NCBI GenBank assembly: GCA_026874595.1
Contig: CM049313.1
Coordinates: forward strand, 43,552,659 to 43,616,658
DNA from: Sipunculus nudus
Lineage: Eukaryota > Annelida > Sipuncula > Golfingiida > Sipunculidae
DNA: 64,000 nt
Direction: 5' to 3'
Part shown: positions 1 to 11,719 of the stretch, in pieces
Numbering within the stretch: position 1 is the first letter of the stretch
Layout of the letters: the number at the start of each line of letters is the position of its first letter
Program-made: the position numbers and the translations under genes
Notes under the pieces: model-generated
What the model saw: only the letters and a program-made list of their open reading frames with translations
The model's database searches: none
What the model was told of the DNA's origin: nothing

Positions 1-1627
1 GGAGGGCTGGTGAAAAAACAGTTCAGCATTCCTTGGTAGATAATGAACAGACTGCCCAAACATACAGCCAGCTTTGATTGAACATTTGCTACTGGTGATA
101 TACAGAAGATATTACTGAAAAACCCAGCGTGATCAGCCCTGCGCCAGTTACTAGCATAACACCCCTCCAGGTCAGCCACAATATGACAGCTGACTGAGGC
201 AGGCCTCAGGAACAGAGCACTGATCAGAGATCAGCTAGGAAACAGGAACCATTACATGCACACCAGATTCCCTGTTTAAATGACCAGGTTCACCTGCAAA
301 CATTTGTTTACAAACACATCTACAGATAGCATTATGAGAAGACAGTCCCTCACTTAGCGTAAGGCTACACTACAATTTACAATCACTGCGGCCCCTTTTT
401 TAATTCCCCTCTGGGACTACGATGCCAGACTTGTTCTGCTCACGAGCAGGAGCTAAAAACACTGTCTGCTGCCGATTCCGTCCTCCAAAATGTTGCTGCT
501 TGCGGTGAAATGCTGAGGAAGCTGTGTTATTTAAGACCCAATTTCCGTTAATCCCTCTTGACAGCCAACCATTAAATATATGGCTAGTGGCATGTTTACA
601 TTTTCAACACCAAAGCCCCCTCAAAACAGGCTGTAACAATTTGGTATATGAGATGAATCCTCTGACCATTAATAACCACATTAGTTTTCTCCAATCAGTG
701 CCAAACTACTATAATGTGTTGAGGAAACATACTCATGTTTCAGATCGGATGCAGGTGCCCACAAAGTGCTTGGCTATTTTTTTTTCCCCATGACACCTGA
801 TAAGGAGCACTTGTTACAGAGAGACCAACATGGCTGCCCTAACATACAGATCCAATTAGGTATAATTAGATGAGAGTCCCCTGTACAGCTGTCGACACTT
901 GATCTGATGGTTGCACAGCATTAATGTATTTGTACTGTTGTGTTATGTCTAGTAAAACATGGCCACCCTACAAGTGCTCTAAGTTACTCAATGTACAGTT
1001 GTATTCATTTTATTGAATAGCACCGTTTTGGCTTGCTTTGTGAACAGCAAAAAGGTGGCATATAGTAGATTCAAAACTATTAACACTGTGTGACATAAGA
1101 GTTATTGTTTTATGGTCATTTCTGTGTGTGTTCGTAAGATATATAAAAAGAACAAATTCATAGCATTTAGTGAAATGTGACATGCAGGTTGATCATGTGA
1201 TCTTCCAAAGTGATGACAAGGATTGTGTTTTTGGTCACATGTTTGCTGACAGGTAATATATGCATACATGTTTATCAGTCTTTTTACCTCTGGTTTTAAT
1301 AAATGGTTGGACTCATTTGAAACAAGAATGTTTGTTGAGAGTGTGTACAGAATGAAGATCGCAAATAAAGCTCTTTCATATTCCCATGGTGTTAAGTTTT
1401 GTATGAAACTTTTCCATACGTGAGTATGGTCACATGACCTTCAGAACGACCAAATCACATTACCCACAAAAATATTCTTATTGGCTTATAAGATCACATT
1501 AAGAATATCATTTCTTCAAATTACTCTCTTATGGGCCTAACAACATTCTTCCCGCCTTGTCCTACAGGTAATGCTGAAACCATTAGTTGGCTAAATCTGG
1601 ATCTTGATGATAACTTTAAGCACTTAC
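1..1627 (-). other. TLE: Intron 4 (partial) of groucho/TLE
   Basis: This stretch follows the exon 4 donor (GTAAGT on the minus strand) and runs off the left edge. The next expected coding segment in the family starts TEIAKRLN, and I did not find it on the minus strand here, so exon 5 should lie outside the window. Bases 1-520 contain no obvious repeat and have mixed composition, including GGTTCACCTGCAAAC and TTGTTTAC strings that resemble zinc-finger and forkhead sites; this is only suggestive. The remainder is ordinary AT-rich sequence with no feature I can name. Confidence 0.7.
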
Positions 1628-1672
1628 CTGTTTATGCATCTCTACATTTAGGCCATAGGACATCTCATAGTA
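1628..1672 (-). CDS. TLE: groucho/TLE exon 4 (Q domain)
   Basis: Read on the minus strand, this 45-base exon encodes YYEMSYGLNVEMHKQ in phase 0 with no stop. The peptide is the highly conserved continuation of the Q domain in Groucho/TLE co-repressors, directly following QRHYVM. It is bounded by a good acceptor (pyrimidine-rich TTTTTCATTGCAG) and a consensus donor (CAG|GTAAGTG). The length (15 codons, phase 0 at both ends) matches, from memory, the equivalent vertebrate TLE exon. The Q domain is a coiled-coil region used for tetramerisation and for binding TCF/LEF-type partners in the nucleus. The following exons lie off the left edge, so the WD40 part cannot be checked and a short TLE5/AES-type paralogue is not strictly excluded. 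Confidence 0.93.
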
Positions 1673-4027
1673 CTGCAATGAAAAACATATTCCATGATAA
1701 TGATTATGTCTGAAACAAACTTCCTGTATCAAAACATTCATAAGCGACTAACTAAAGTGAAATCTTTAATTTTAGGGAATGGTAGATTGAGTTTTCTATT
1801 TATTCTTTCACAACTGATATAAAATGAAGCTTGAACAATTTTGACATTAGGTCACATTATGTTTACATGGGAAAACCAAGAATGGAAATACATAAACTTA
1901 GATATGATTAGGACATCTATACAGATTATTCACTGGTCTTTCTATTAATATTTGGAGCATATATATCCATATACATATGGATGGGCCAAAACTGTTGCCA
2001 TAAAAAGCTTCAGAACAGTGACTTAATTAACCTAGAGAAACCTACAGTACTACAGTATATTATAAATAAGATGAATCATATATACATGATTAATTTGACA
2101 TCTGAGAATAGTCTACTTTCACAACAGGTATAACAGATGTTGCCTGGATACTACCTTTGCAAATAAAATAACCTACATTTGGACTCATGAATAATGCTAG
2201 GTCAATCTGGCAATATATGGGTATGAATCTATAGGTGCCTCAATATCATTACTACATTTGTGAAGATAATATCAGGTCTTGTTTTTACATTTAATTTTAA
2301 TCCCCTAACTTTGGCTGAAGACGAATGTTTAAGAGGATTAACCAAATAATTCAGCTGTTGTTGGTTAGGCACCAGACCATTTATACAACTGTATTAAGCA
2401 TTACCTTTTAATTTGTACACTAACACCTCATGTATAAATAAAACCAAGTACCTAATTATTATTATACTGTTATTAACACTAACAGTTAATTTAAATTATC
2501 ATTTTACTGTGGTGATCAGCTACTGCTTCAGGAAACTTATGAAGGAAACACTTACTCGTATGAAAATGTATAGAACTGTGTTTGTTGGGCTAGGCCTGCA
2601 AGAAAATGACCTAAATTAATGCTAAGGGTAAGATTTAGCCTTTAGACATCTTGAATGTTCCATTAAAAGCGTGATTTTGAGCCATAGGTGTTGCAGGATA
2701 AGCTATACTAATGGACAGAATGTCTAGGAGATGCAGCAAGGCGAATAGACAAAAGCCAATCACTGCAGTTTCATAAACTTGAAACAAAATGAGCTAAAAT
2801 GGGAGTCACTAATGAACACGATAAGAGGAGAATAAGGGAAAACTGCATTGCCACATCTCATTTTACCAAAGGCTGCCAGCTTTGAGAAAAATAAAACAAT
2901 GCCACCGAAGTTAAAACACAGGCCCCAGGACTGACATGTTCAGTTATACTGTCAGATCAATAAAGCATAAAAAAGAAACGAGTATCCAAGGAGTTCTGTG
3001 TCAAAAGACGGATAATTTACTTGGAATTATGAAAAAACAAACAAAAATAGTCAGCATTTTTTGTCAGTGCCACAAGCTGAATTACACATAAAAGTATAAG
3101 ACATTAGGCACAGAAGTGTTTACTTGATATAAGGGTCAAACGTTCATAAAATTCCATTAAGAGAGCTGGCAGATCCCACTTGTGGCCCAGAGGTGCGACT
3201 AAACCATTCTGAAATATCACGAAACCATTACGCAAGGCCACGGCTAAATATATATCTTGTATTATAAAAAATGAAACATAAAGGTTTCTCCAACAGTATA
3301 AGCCTGGCCGAATCTAGATAAGTGTATGCAGGAAGGCAAAAAAACACATGTTCCTGGCTATATTCTGAAATTACAGACATGGGAGGACTGGCAGTGTCTA
3401 TGGAAAACGGAAAAAAAAATGAATCGTGGAGCACAGGGTCTAAAGGGAAGAACATGACAAATGTAATCATATTAGGACGACGGGCTCCTGTACAACCTCC
3501 AAGAAATCAATACCCAACCTCATTTGCATGTGGTAAAATGCTGGCAGGTCTTGTGGGTAGAAGACAACTACCGACTAAAGGATGTATGGAGAAGACCCTG
3601 TGGGACACCCCTTACACATCTGCACTGGGCCAATAAGCTTATTAATGATATCCCACAATGCCACATTCCAGCGCAGTCATTTTCGTTCAGTCCCTCAGGA
3701 GTCTCGTCACCAGTGAGGTGTGATAACTACTGTTATGGACAGAAAAAGTAAGGTATTCCTAAAAATTGTCTCGTCTGGCTCCACTTGGAGACATGGCGTC
3801 TGTTCTGTAAAACAGATTAATCTGCTTAACCAAGACCAAAACCGGACAACACAGCATGTTTGATTAAGTAAAATGAATTCTTGCACATTTTGTTCTAAGT
3901 CCACTCCTCTTCCAGTGCATAATGGGCTGTCTATGCATGAGACAGAGTCCCCTGTGAGGGCCATAACATCAAGCTGGTCTGTCTCAAGCCTGGACTCAAG
4001 TTCTACTGCCAAGAATTATCATCAGCA

Positions 4028-5214
4028 AATGAGCCAGATGTGACAAGGTTGAGCTAATAATGGGCCTAATGTGGCAGGGTTGGGCTGGGGCTATATCATT
4101 TGATGGGCAAGATGTGACAGGGTTGGGCTATATAGGGATATCATCTGATGGGCTGGATGTGACAGGGTCGGGCTAAAATGCCATATCATTTGATGGGCCA
4201 GATGTTAAAGGGTTGGGCTAGGGCCATATCATTTGATGGGCCAGATGTGACAGGGTTGGGCTATAAAGCAATATCTTCTGATGGGCTAAATGTGACAAGG
4301 TCAGGCTAAAAAGCCATATAATTTGATGGGCCTGATGTGACAGGGGTTGGGCTTAAGCCATATCATTTGATAGGCCAGATGTGACAGTGGTTGGGCTTAA
4401 GCCATATCATTTGATAGGCCAGATGTGACAGGTGTTGGGATATTAAAGCCATATCATTTGATCATCCTAATGTGACAGGGTTTGGCTATAAAGCCATATC
4501 ATTTGATTGGCCAGATGTGACAGTGGTTGGGCTTAAGCCATATCATTTGATAGGCCAGATGTGACAGTGGTTGGGCTTAAGCCATATCATTTGATAGGCC
4601 AGATGTGACAGGTGTTGGGATATTAAAGCCATATCATTTGATCAGCCTAATGTGACAGGGTTTGGCTATAAAGCCATATCATTTGATTGGCCTGATGTGA
4701 CAGGGTCGGGCTAAAATGCCATATCATTTGATGGGCCAGATATGACAGGGTTGGGCTAGGGCCATATCATTTGATGAGCCAGATTTGACAGGGCTCAGTT
4801 AAAGCCTTATCATTTGATGGGCCTGATGTAAAAGGGTTATGCTAAGGCCTTACTATTTAATGGGCCTGATGTAACAGGAATAAGTCCTATTGCCTGATGT
4901 GACAAGCCAAGTAGGCTACTGCCATATCAAAAGATAGGTCTCATGTGACTGGGAAAGGCCCTGAGAGGTCTGATGTGATAGGGCCAAGGCCATATAAATT
5001 GATGGGCTGGATGTTATAGGAACGGGCTAATTTAGGCCATACATTACAAGATAGGCCTGATGTGATAGGGATTGACTATGCCCATATTGCCTCATTTGCC
5101 TGACAGGCCTCATGTCACAGGGATGGCCTAAGCCATACCTTAAGATATGACAAGGCTGGGCTAAGCCATACTACATATATATTGTGCCAGATGCAAAATG
5201 GCTGGTCTAAAGTT
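4028..5214. repeat. Satellite of about 44-bp units (about 26 copies)
   Basis: Diverged head-to-tail units carry the core GATGGGCCAGATGTGACAGG followed by GTTGGGCTAAAGCCATATCATTT. Most units are 44-46 bp. Copies are best conserved between 4190 and 4760 and decay towards both ends. A higher-order repeat is visible: the four-unit block around 4351-4512 recurs 180 bp later around 4531-4692 with few changes, including the variant GTGTTGGGATATTAAAGCC at 4432 and 4612. No reading frame persists through the array. Confidence 0.9.
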
Positions 5215-5233
5215 TTTTTCATATATAACTCTA

Positions 5234-5496
5234 GTCAGAGCTCGACATTAACAGTTATTTGCTTGCTATGGGCAAGTTAAAGCTCCAGAAAAAGGTGTAA
5301 GGGCAACTAGAAGTCTCTCTCCTGGGTCCAACATACACCTTTACCCATGGCTTGAAAAAAGATCTTTAATACAATCAATAATATTGGTAGGGCAAGTAAC
5401 AATTCATGAAGGGCAAGTAACAATTCATGAAGGGCAAGTTAAATATTGTTGTTACTTGCTTGGGCAATTACTTTTAAAAGTTAATGTTGAGCCCTG
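5234..5496. mobile_element. Small hAT-like MITE candidate
   Basis: The ends are inverted: CAGAGCTCGACATTAAC at the left and the reverse complement of CAGGGCTCAACATTAAC at the right. Inside, GGGCAAGTAACAATTCATGAA occurs twice in tandem (5392-5433) and inverted GGGCAAGT/ACTTGC copies occur near the ends. Flanks CTCTAGT and CTATGGT match at 5 of 7 positions and could be a decayed target duplication. The CAG start and size suggest a hAT-type non-autonomous element. It has no coding capacity. Confidence 0.55.
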
Positions 5497-6039
5497 CTAT
5501 GGTGTTACATACTCAGCCTATACAATCAGTGAGACCCGGATAAATTTTCTGAACTTGTCTCAGATTTTACAAATTGAAATAGAATTAATGGTACCATTTT
5601 CATCAGTATGACATGTTACCATATACTGATATATTTAAAAATTTAACAAATTCTGTATTACCATTTGCTTCACAGATCTTTTATATATATGGCTGCTCGC
5701 TCACCTCGTGAGTGACAGGGCAAACTTAACCCTGAAGTATACGATATATATGATGTGACAAGCTCATTTCTAAAGTATATGTTATGGTGGGCTCACTTTC
5801 AGTGAAAGAGTTAGGAGGAGTTTATTCATCTATATTTGGTATAGCCTGATTTATAGCCAATGTATTTAAGGCAATTGGAAAACAGCCCCTTTTGCATAAA
5901 ATTTGTTACATTAAATGCCTGTGACTGCCTTTTGAAAAATGTCTGATATTTAACGAGTCTTAGGTTATGGTTTCATTTCTGAGCATTATGAACTGGGCCA
6001 ACTGGGTTCCCGTGACAGTTAATACTGAATTTAGGTTTC

Positions 6040-6480
6040 ACTTGACATTCTGATGTACAATGCAGCTTTTTCTCCAGCGAATGCATAAAACAGCTCGACC
6101 CGCAGTTCTCAATAAGATATGAAGCCCAATAGATTGCAGCGACTTCCTAATGCTTAAAGAATCATAAGCCTCCGTGATCCGGAATTTTATGAGTGACCTT
6201 TGACACACCAAAGTCGGTGCCATCAGCGGAGACAATCTGGAGAACGGCTTCCTATAATGAGCGGCATGACCCCTATTGCTACCACCGAGCCATGGCGGAG
6301 AAGCCATACTCGGGACCCCCCCCAGCGCTCGCAGGCAGGGATCATACACCATGAGACTTCCTCATCCCCGAGAATCATTACAGTCATAAGGCGATTGGAT
6401 AATTTGAAATGCCACTTGAGTGAATTATAATCACCGAGATACCCGAGGTCTGCTCCCAAGGTAACAAGACTTGTCACATC
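6040..6480. other. GC-richer unique intronic segment, possible conserved element
   Basis: This segment contrasts with the AT-rich intron around it. It has few homopolymers, no tandem repeat, several CpG dinucleotides, and homeodomain-like strings such as GGCGATTGGATAATT and GAATTATAATCACC. Short open frames exist on both strands but none resembles a protein I know and no convincing splice-flanked exon is seen. It could be an intronic enhancer, an unrecognised exon, or unremarkable. Confidence 0.25.
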
Positions 6481-6882
6481 TGAAAATTGCTGCCTCCCCT
6501 GAGTTTTTAATCCGATGTAGGGTTTCTCTATTTCAGCTTAAGAAACAATACCCCTGCTACTTTTATGGAGTGGTCTTTGCTCTTAGAAAAGCCTACTGGT
6601 GAGCACGTGTCAATGCACAAAACTTATAAAATACACAAATTACTCCACTCAGTCTTAAATTTACAGGTTGCATAAAACATCTTTTGTTATAGTATCATTG
6701 TTGAGCCTTTTGATGGTACATGTATATAGAACATACATGAGATGTCGTTTCACGAGGCTAAATACGGTATGAATGTTTTATTTCATTTAATAAGGTTTTA
6801 TTTTCATAATCATTTCTGATTAGTGAATTTCAGAAATATGAAACCCCTATTAACAAAAAGCCAACCACAGTATACAATGACA

Positions 6883-6958
6883 CTTCTCTATTAAAGACAC
6901 CTCTCTATTACAGACACTTCCCTATTACAGACACTTCTCTATTACAGACACTTCTCTA
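6883..6958. repeat. Short tandem repeat, unit about 18 bp
   Basis: Four to five head-to-tail copies of CTTCTCTATTACAGACA with minor substitutions. Confidence 0.85.
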
Positions 6959-7079
6959 GAACAAAAAACCTCTTGTATTACAGAGTTTAGGCAGCTATAG
7001 GTGAAGTAGGCTTTGATGTCCGTACATCAGCTTTCTTTTGTCTGTCTCACCTGATAGCACTTATCACTTATTGCCAATA

Positions 7080-8412
7080 CAGTAGAGCGTCGTTTATCCG
7101 AAAGTCTCGGGGGACAAGCTTTTTGTTCGGATGAACGATCGTTCGGATGAACGATTTCGAATGAAATTGCTCTGGGAATCACCATGGTTAGACCTACCGC
7201 CAAGTTCGGGACATTGCCATGTACTGACTGACCCAAATTGATTAAGCTAGCCCCTGATAAACGTGGGACAATATATTATATAACATTTTCAATCCATTTA
7301 ATAAATTTATCATATAGAACACAATATTATATAATAATATAATCATTGTTGAACAGCCCTGCACTGGAAACAATCAGTATCATTCCTACATCATGTCACG
7401 CGTGGCTGCCATGATAACTGGAATGACCTGCCATGACCTCGAAAGTGCTGCCATCTCTCAGCAGATTGGTTAACTACGGGAACCTTTATACTGTATTTTT
7501 ATTGAAATGACAAGCGAGAGGATCGGTTGAATGCACAAATAAACAAGTTTATGTACACAGTTATATTTTTTTTATGAAACAAAAACGTAAATGTCGCTGA
7601 TCGTAGACCTTTCGACGTTGAATTCTCTGGCCAGGTAACCTGGCTTGGTATCCATGTCAAGTCTTGCAAGGATCAACAGATTGTCATCAACTGACAGGAC
7701 ACGGCACTTGCGTGATTCCATTGACAAGTACGAAATAACAGCATATAAAAATTCACGTGGAGAATAATCAGGATAAGCAGTAAATTGTGTTGACATTGAC
7801 TATCACAATGGTATAATCAGCTTCGGTTAGCATGGTTAATATAAAGCCCAGACTTCCTAACCTACAGTCGTAAGCAGCGATTCTAACTTATCAAAATTCC
7901 CATATATTGGGCAGAAATATTCTGGCCAATAGAGTTTGTGAGAAAATAACGCAGGCGCACATGAACTCAAATAATGCCCACCATTGTACTCAAGGCCTGG
8001 GCGACTACCGAAACTACGATCAGAGCTATCCTTTAATGCCACCCTGATCAAAGCTGAGCCGAGGACTACACGGATCGAGGCTGAGTTTATCACACCTACA
8101 ACCTGCGGTGAGCTACTCAGTTACAGTCTGTTGCAACATTTTGTATGTACAGGTTAAGTACCCTGGCCGGCGTGGCGGTGTTTTCACACCTACTGCCTAC
8201 GCTCGGGTGCACTAATCAGTCGGCAGTATGTATCACTGCTTATGTGGCTACTTTTGTTATGAATCAGACAATCTTTTATACCATTTTTATTCTGGATTTT
8301 TTGTCATTGTTATGATTTCGGATAAATGGTCAAAATTTCCTGTTCTCCGCTTTTTATTTCAGATGAACGATTTTTTCGGATAATAGGTGTTCAGATATTC
8401 GACGTTCTACTG
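7080..8412 (-). mobile_element. pogo/Tigger-like DNA transposon, degenerate
   Basis: The terminal inverted repeats are CAGTAGAGCGTCGTTTATCC at the left and CAGTAGAACGTCGAATATCT at the right (read inward), flanked by TA at 7078-7079 and TA at 8413-8414. This is the TA target duplication and the CAGTRGAACGTCGATTATCCGAA-type terminus typical of the pogo/Tigger branch of Tc1/mariner elements. Subterminal copies of TTCGGATGAACGAT lie at 7127-7156. At 1333 bp it is shorter than usual autonomous Tigger elements. Only the N-terminal transposase part is recognisable (separate entry), so it is non-autonomous. The element lies in intron 3 of groucho/TLE. Confidence 0.8.
7572..7721 (-). pseudogene. Tigger transposase N-terminal (CENP-B-type HTH) remnant
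   Basis: From an internal Met at 7721 the minus-strand frame reads about 49 residues, including VDDNLLILARLDMD and YLAREFNVERSTISDI. This is the pattern of the CENP-B N-terminal helix-turn-helix (pogo/Tigger/jerky transposases), where LAREF-V-STISDI is the recognition-helix region. The frame stops after VFVS. No second HTH domain and no DDE catalytic domain can be seen in the remaining element. In intact relatives this domain binds the terminal repeats. Here it is a truncated relic, and its orientation fits the surrounding TIRs. Confidence 0.7.
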
Positions 8413-10128
8413 TATTTGTAATATGCTGATATTTCTGCTCATTATGTAACAATGAATATTATATAGGAATTGAAACATTTGATTCAAACATATTAAAGAA
8501 GATGAATCTAGTTGGGTAAAGATTTACTAATATTTACAATATATGAAGCTGTCACAAAAGGCTTGAGATCTAAGAAATTATCCCTTCACCTAACCTCTTT
8601 GGGGCCCCATGTGGATAACTGGCCAAATAATGCATGGGTGTGGTATGTCTGTGCATCAGATGCAATTAATCTGTTGTTTGCAGATTCAGCAGCACCTTAG
8701 GACTAGATGCATCATGGCTCATACACTGGCACTTGAAAACTATAAAATAGCTGTTGAAAAAGATGACATATTATACAGAAGCCACTTATCCTGTTGCCAC
8801 ACCAGGTTATGAAAGTAGCGTTCAGGTTGAACTGTCATGACTAATTTTCCAAATACAAGGTTAACTAGATGATACGAGCTGAATAAGATGAAAAAACACG
8901 CATGTGATGGGTACAGCTGATTTTTATGCAACTAGCGAATGCTTCTTTGAGTGTATACTTTGCAGATTTCCATGTGGAGTGACAGCAAAGAATGACATTT
9001 GTCAGCTGACACTGTGAGAGTGTATATTACCAATTACTGTCATCTTCAAAACGATGTCCTTCAAAAACCATCCTTGGTCAAAACACTTTATTCAACAATT
9101 CATGACCAAAAAAAAAAAAAAGACTGATTTCTCAGAGATTTATGAAAGTATTTGTTTTAACTCTTTGCTAATGGTGCCGGTTCCCCTATAATTAATTTCC
9201 CTAATACCTAGTCACGTTACTGACAGGTAATTTTTTAATATAAACATTGTAAGGAAATACTGCCCAAAAAATGATGGGCAACCCTTGGTGGGACACAGGC
9301 AATAATACATGCACCTCTCTATCAGAATTGAAACACAGACCCTGCCAGCATCTGCAAAAGGGAGGCTCTACAGCATTCCTTATATAAAAGCTCTGTTTAA
9401 TTATGGAAATGTGTACTTATAAAAAGGAAGTACATTATTCTGTAATTTTAATCTTTGAGCAAATTCTTAACATTGGGATGCAAAAAAACTTTAATACATA
9501 AATAAAACACAAAATTTGCAGTAGGAAAAAAAATTACTTCAGACTGAAACCTGGTGTTACATGATGCAGAAATAATCTAACTAGACCAACATTATAGGAA
9601 TTTATAATCTTGATGAATTTCACATGGATCTACATTGTATATTCATAGAATTCTCTGTAAAACAAGGATTATTTTTCATGACTCATTAGAAATGACAAAT
9701 TCTTGTTTTGGCTTGTTACAGGACTCATTTTTTGAAGAATCACAGAGAAAAACAAAAAATGCATTTTCATAATCAATGGTTTTTACTGCATCTCAAGAAA
9801 ACAAAGATGACCAAAAAATCTGTTAAAATTTCATCTATTTACTATCATAACAATAGCTTTACATCAATTATTCATTGGCAAGCCTTGGCGCTCATCATAT
9901 GAGGATTTCATAGCAAAAAATGTTAAGCAAACAAAAACTTTGGCTTGCCTACGGAGACGAGAAGCATCTCGATACACAGGTTAATGAATGATAAATGAGC
10001 ACGAAAACTGTCCCAGGAAAACACAGCCGAAAAGCTATTCTTTTAAAGATGCTGGCATTGTCTCCGGACAATTAAAGGCAAAAAGCTGTGGTCCCATAGC
10101 GCACTTTTTCACCCATCCATCCACTTAC

Positions 10129-10192
10129 CATTACATAATGGCGCTGCATCTCCGTTTTCTCCTGGGCTAATTTTTCACACTCCATTTTCAAA
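10129..10192 (-). CDS. TLE: groucho/TLE exon 3 (Q domain)
   Basis: This 64-base minus-strand exon begins with the third base of a Ser codon split across intron 2 (AG|T), then encodes LKMECEKLAQ followed by EKTEMQRHYVM. EKTEMQRHYVM is a hallmark of Groucho/TLE Q domains. The acceptor is TTTTGTGTTTCAG and the donor ATG|GTAAGTGG. The length of 64 bases and phases (1 base completing a codon, then phase 0 at the end) match the vertebrate TLE exon as I recall it. The segment continues the amphipathic helix used for oligomerisation. It is too short to be seen as an ordinary ORF, and identity rests on the peptide plus exact junction phase with exons 2 and 4. Confidence 0.95.
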
Positions 10193-11162
10193 CTGAAACA
10201 CAAAAGCAGAAGCAATTAGCAGCCTTTAGGTCTCTGTGCCTGGCCCAAGGCAGGGTGAAACCTGAAAGACTGGGCAGGGGTAGGCTTCTTCAATTATTTA
10301 CCTCTCCCAACACGCATGTTCCTGTAACACGTCCGTAATTGCAGGAGATTGGCAAAATTGCCCATGTCTACTCTGGCACAGCTGAATCCCGAGACCGGGG
10401 ACTTGTGTTCTAGCTAATGATTGAACCATCCACGTATTGTTCTCATAATGTTAACTACTCACTAGGGTGAATGCAGGATGGAGCTAAATTACAGAGGGAG
10501 AACAAAATGACTGGGGGAGGTACTATTCATAGGGTCCACAAATAAAAGCAAAGTTCAAGTGTTTATGTTGGCAAATTAAATAACTAGAGTAAAGCTAAGA
10601 TTCTATATGCACAGAATATATGCTGACTGAAGAATGTGAAATCATCAAATGCATGTTGAAAGATTTCATATGTACTGGACCTACTATTAATTATGCACAT
10701 AGCATGACATATTTTCTACTTGTCACATCTGGTTTACATTGCAAAACAGGCAAAAATCGTTCTATGTTTGGCTGATACATCACATTCCACATGCCGTATA
10801 TTTACATATGGAATCTGACTTCATAGATATTTAGAGAGTAAATATAAATTTTTATCCAAGTGGTTAAACTGGTAGGTCCAGTGCAGTGATGAAGGCCAAA
10901 AATCAGTGTTGAGAAAAAATTGTGCAGGTCTCAGTCTTTGTCTCGGTGTACCCAGATGCAGTTGGAAGCAAAATGTCTCCATCTCTGTTCTGATTTCAAT
11001 TTTGAAAAAATTAGGATTTATGAAGTTAGCAGCGTAATGCATACATATATGTGATTCTGCATCTGTTTAATTTTTTGTTTACATAATGGAAGAGGTTTAT
11101 TTGTCCATACTGCTTTCTTTATGTCTGTCAGAATGGGAGTAATAAAACATTTGTTGGTTATG

Positions 11163-11719
11163 GAGGCTTCCAGGGATGGGGCCAGGTACTTGTACCTGTA
11201 CCTGTATTAGGTACAAATTTCAGAGTACCTGTACCTGTACCTGCTGGTCATGAGTAGGAAGTACCTTGTACCTGTACCTGGAACTAAAGTACCTGCACCT
11301 GGTACAAGGTACTCCAGGTGCATTTTCATTTTTTAAATTTTTTTCCTCTTTAAGTATTGAAATTGATTACCTGTAGTGTAAAACAATCAGCAAGCTATCA
11401 GTGTGATAATGATCTTTATACTTATATTTAGAATTTACTTTAGCAAACGACTTCAATACTGTTTAATAGAAAAAAAAGCATGTTAACTTGCCTATATATG
11501 TGAATTTATGCCACTATTATTATCTTTAAAAACGTCTTGGAAGTGATCATAAAATAAATGTACCTGTACCTGTACCTAGGTACTTTCTAAAGTATGTGTA
11601 CCTGTACCTAGTTACTCTGTGAAAATCAAGTACCTGTACCTGTACCTGGCCAATTCACAAGTACCTGTACCTGTACCTAGGTACTTTCACTTGTACCTAG
11701 CCCCAACCCTGGAGGCTTC
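11163..11719. mobile_element. hAT-type MITE with perfect 8-bp target duplication
   Basis: Element 11171-11711 (541 bp) is flanked by identical GAGGCTTC at 11163-11170 and 11712-11719, the 8-bp target-site duplication of hAT transposons. The termini are inverted: CAGGGATGGGGCCAGGTAC at the left and CAGGGTTGGGGCTAGGTAC read from the right. Blocks of tandem GTACCT/AGGTAC fill about 130 bp inside each end, while the centre is plain AT-rich DNA. There is no transposase, so it was mobilised in trans. The intact duplication suggests a fairly young insertion. Confidence 0.92.

Larger units (their letters stand above)
1673..10128 (-). other. TLE: Intron 3 of groucho/TLE (8456 bp)
   Basis: The intron between exons 3 and 4 has a GTAAGT donor at 10128 and an AG acceptor at 1673. 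Contents in plus coordinates: 1673-4027 has no recognisable repeat; 4028-5214 is a 44-bp satellite; 5234-5496 is a small TIR element; 6040-6480 is a GC-richer unique segment; 6883-6958 is an 18-bp tandem repeat; 7080-8412 is a pogo/Tigger-like element; 8413-10128 is AT-rich and unique apart from a poly-A run near 9110. About 230 bases next to exon 3 (9900-10128) are less AT-rich and could be constrained. I see no further exon. Confidence 0.85.

Noticed and set aside
1-1627. Exon 5 of groucho/TLE (TEIAKRLN...) within the left edge
   Set aside because: I scanned the minus strand for this conserved peptide and did not find it; it is presumed to lie outside the window.
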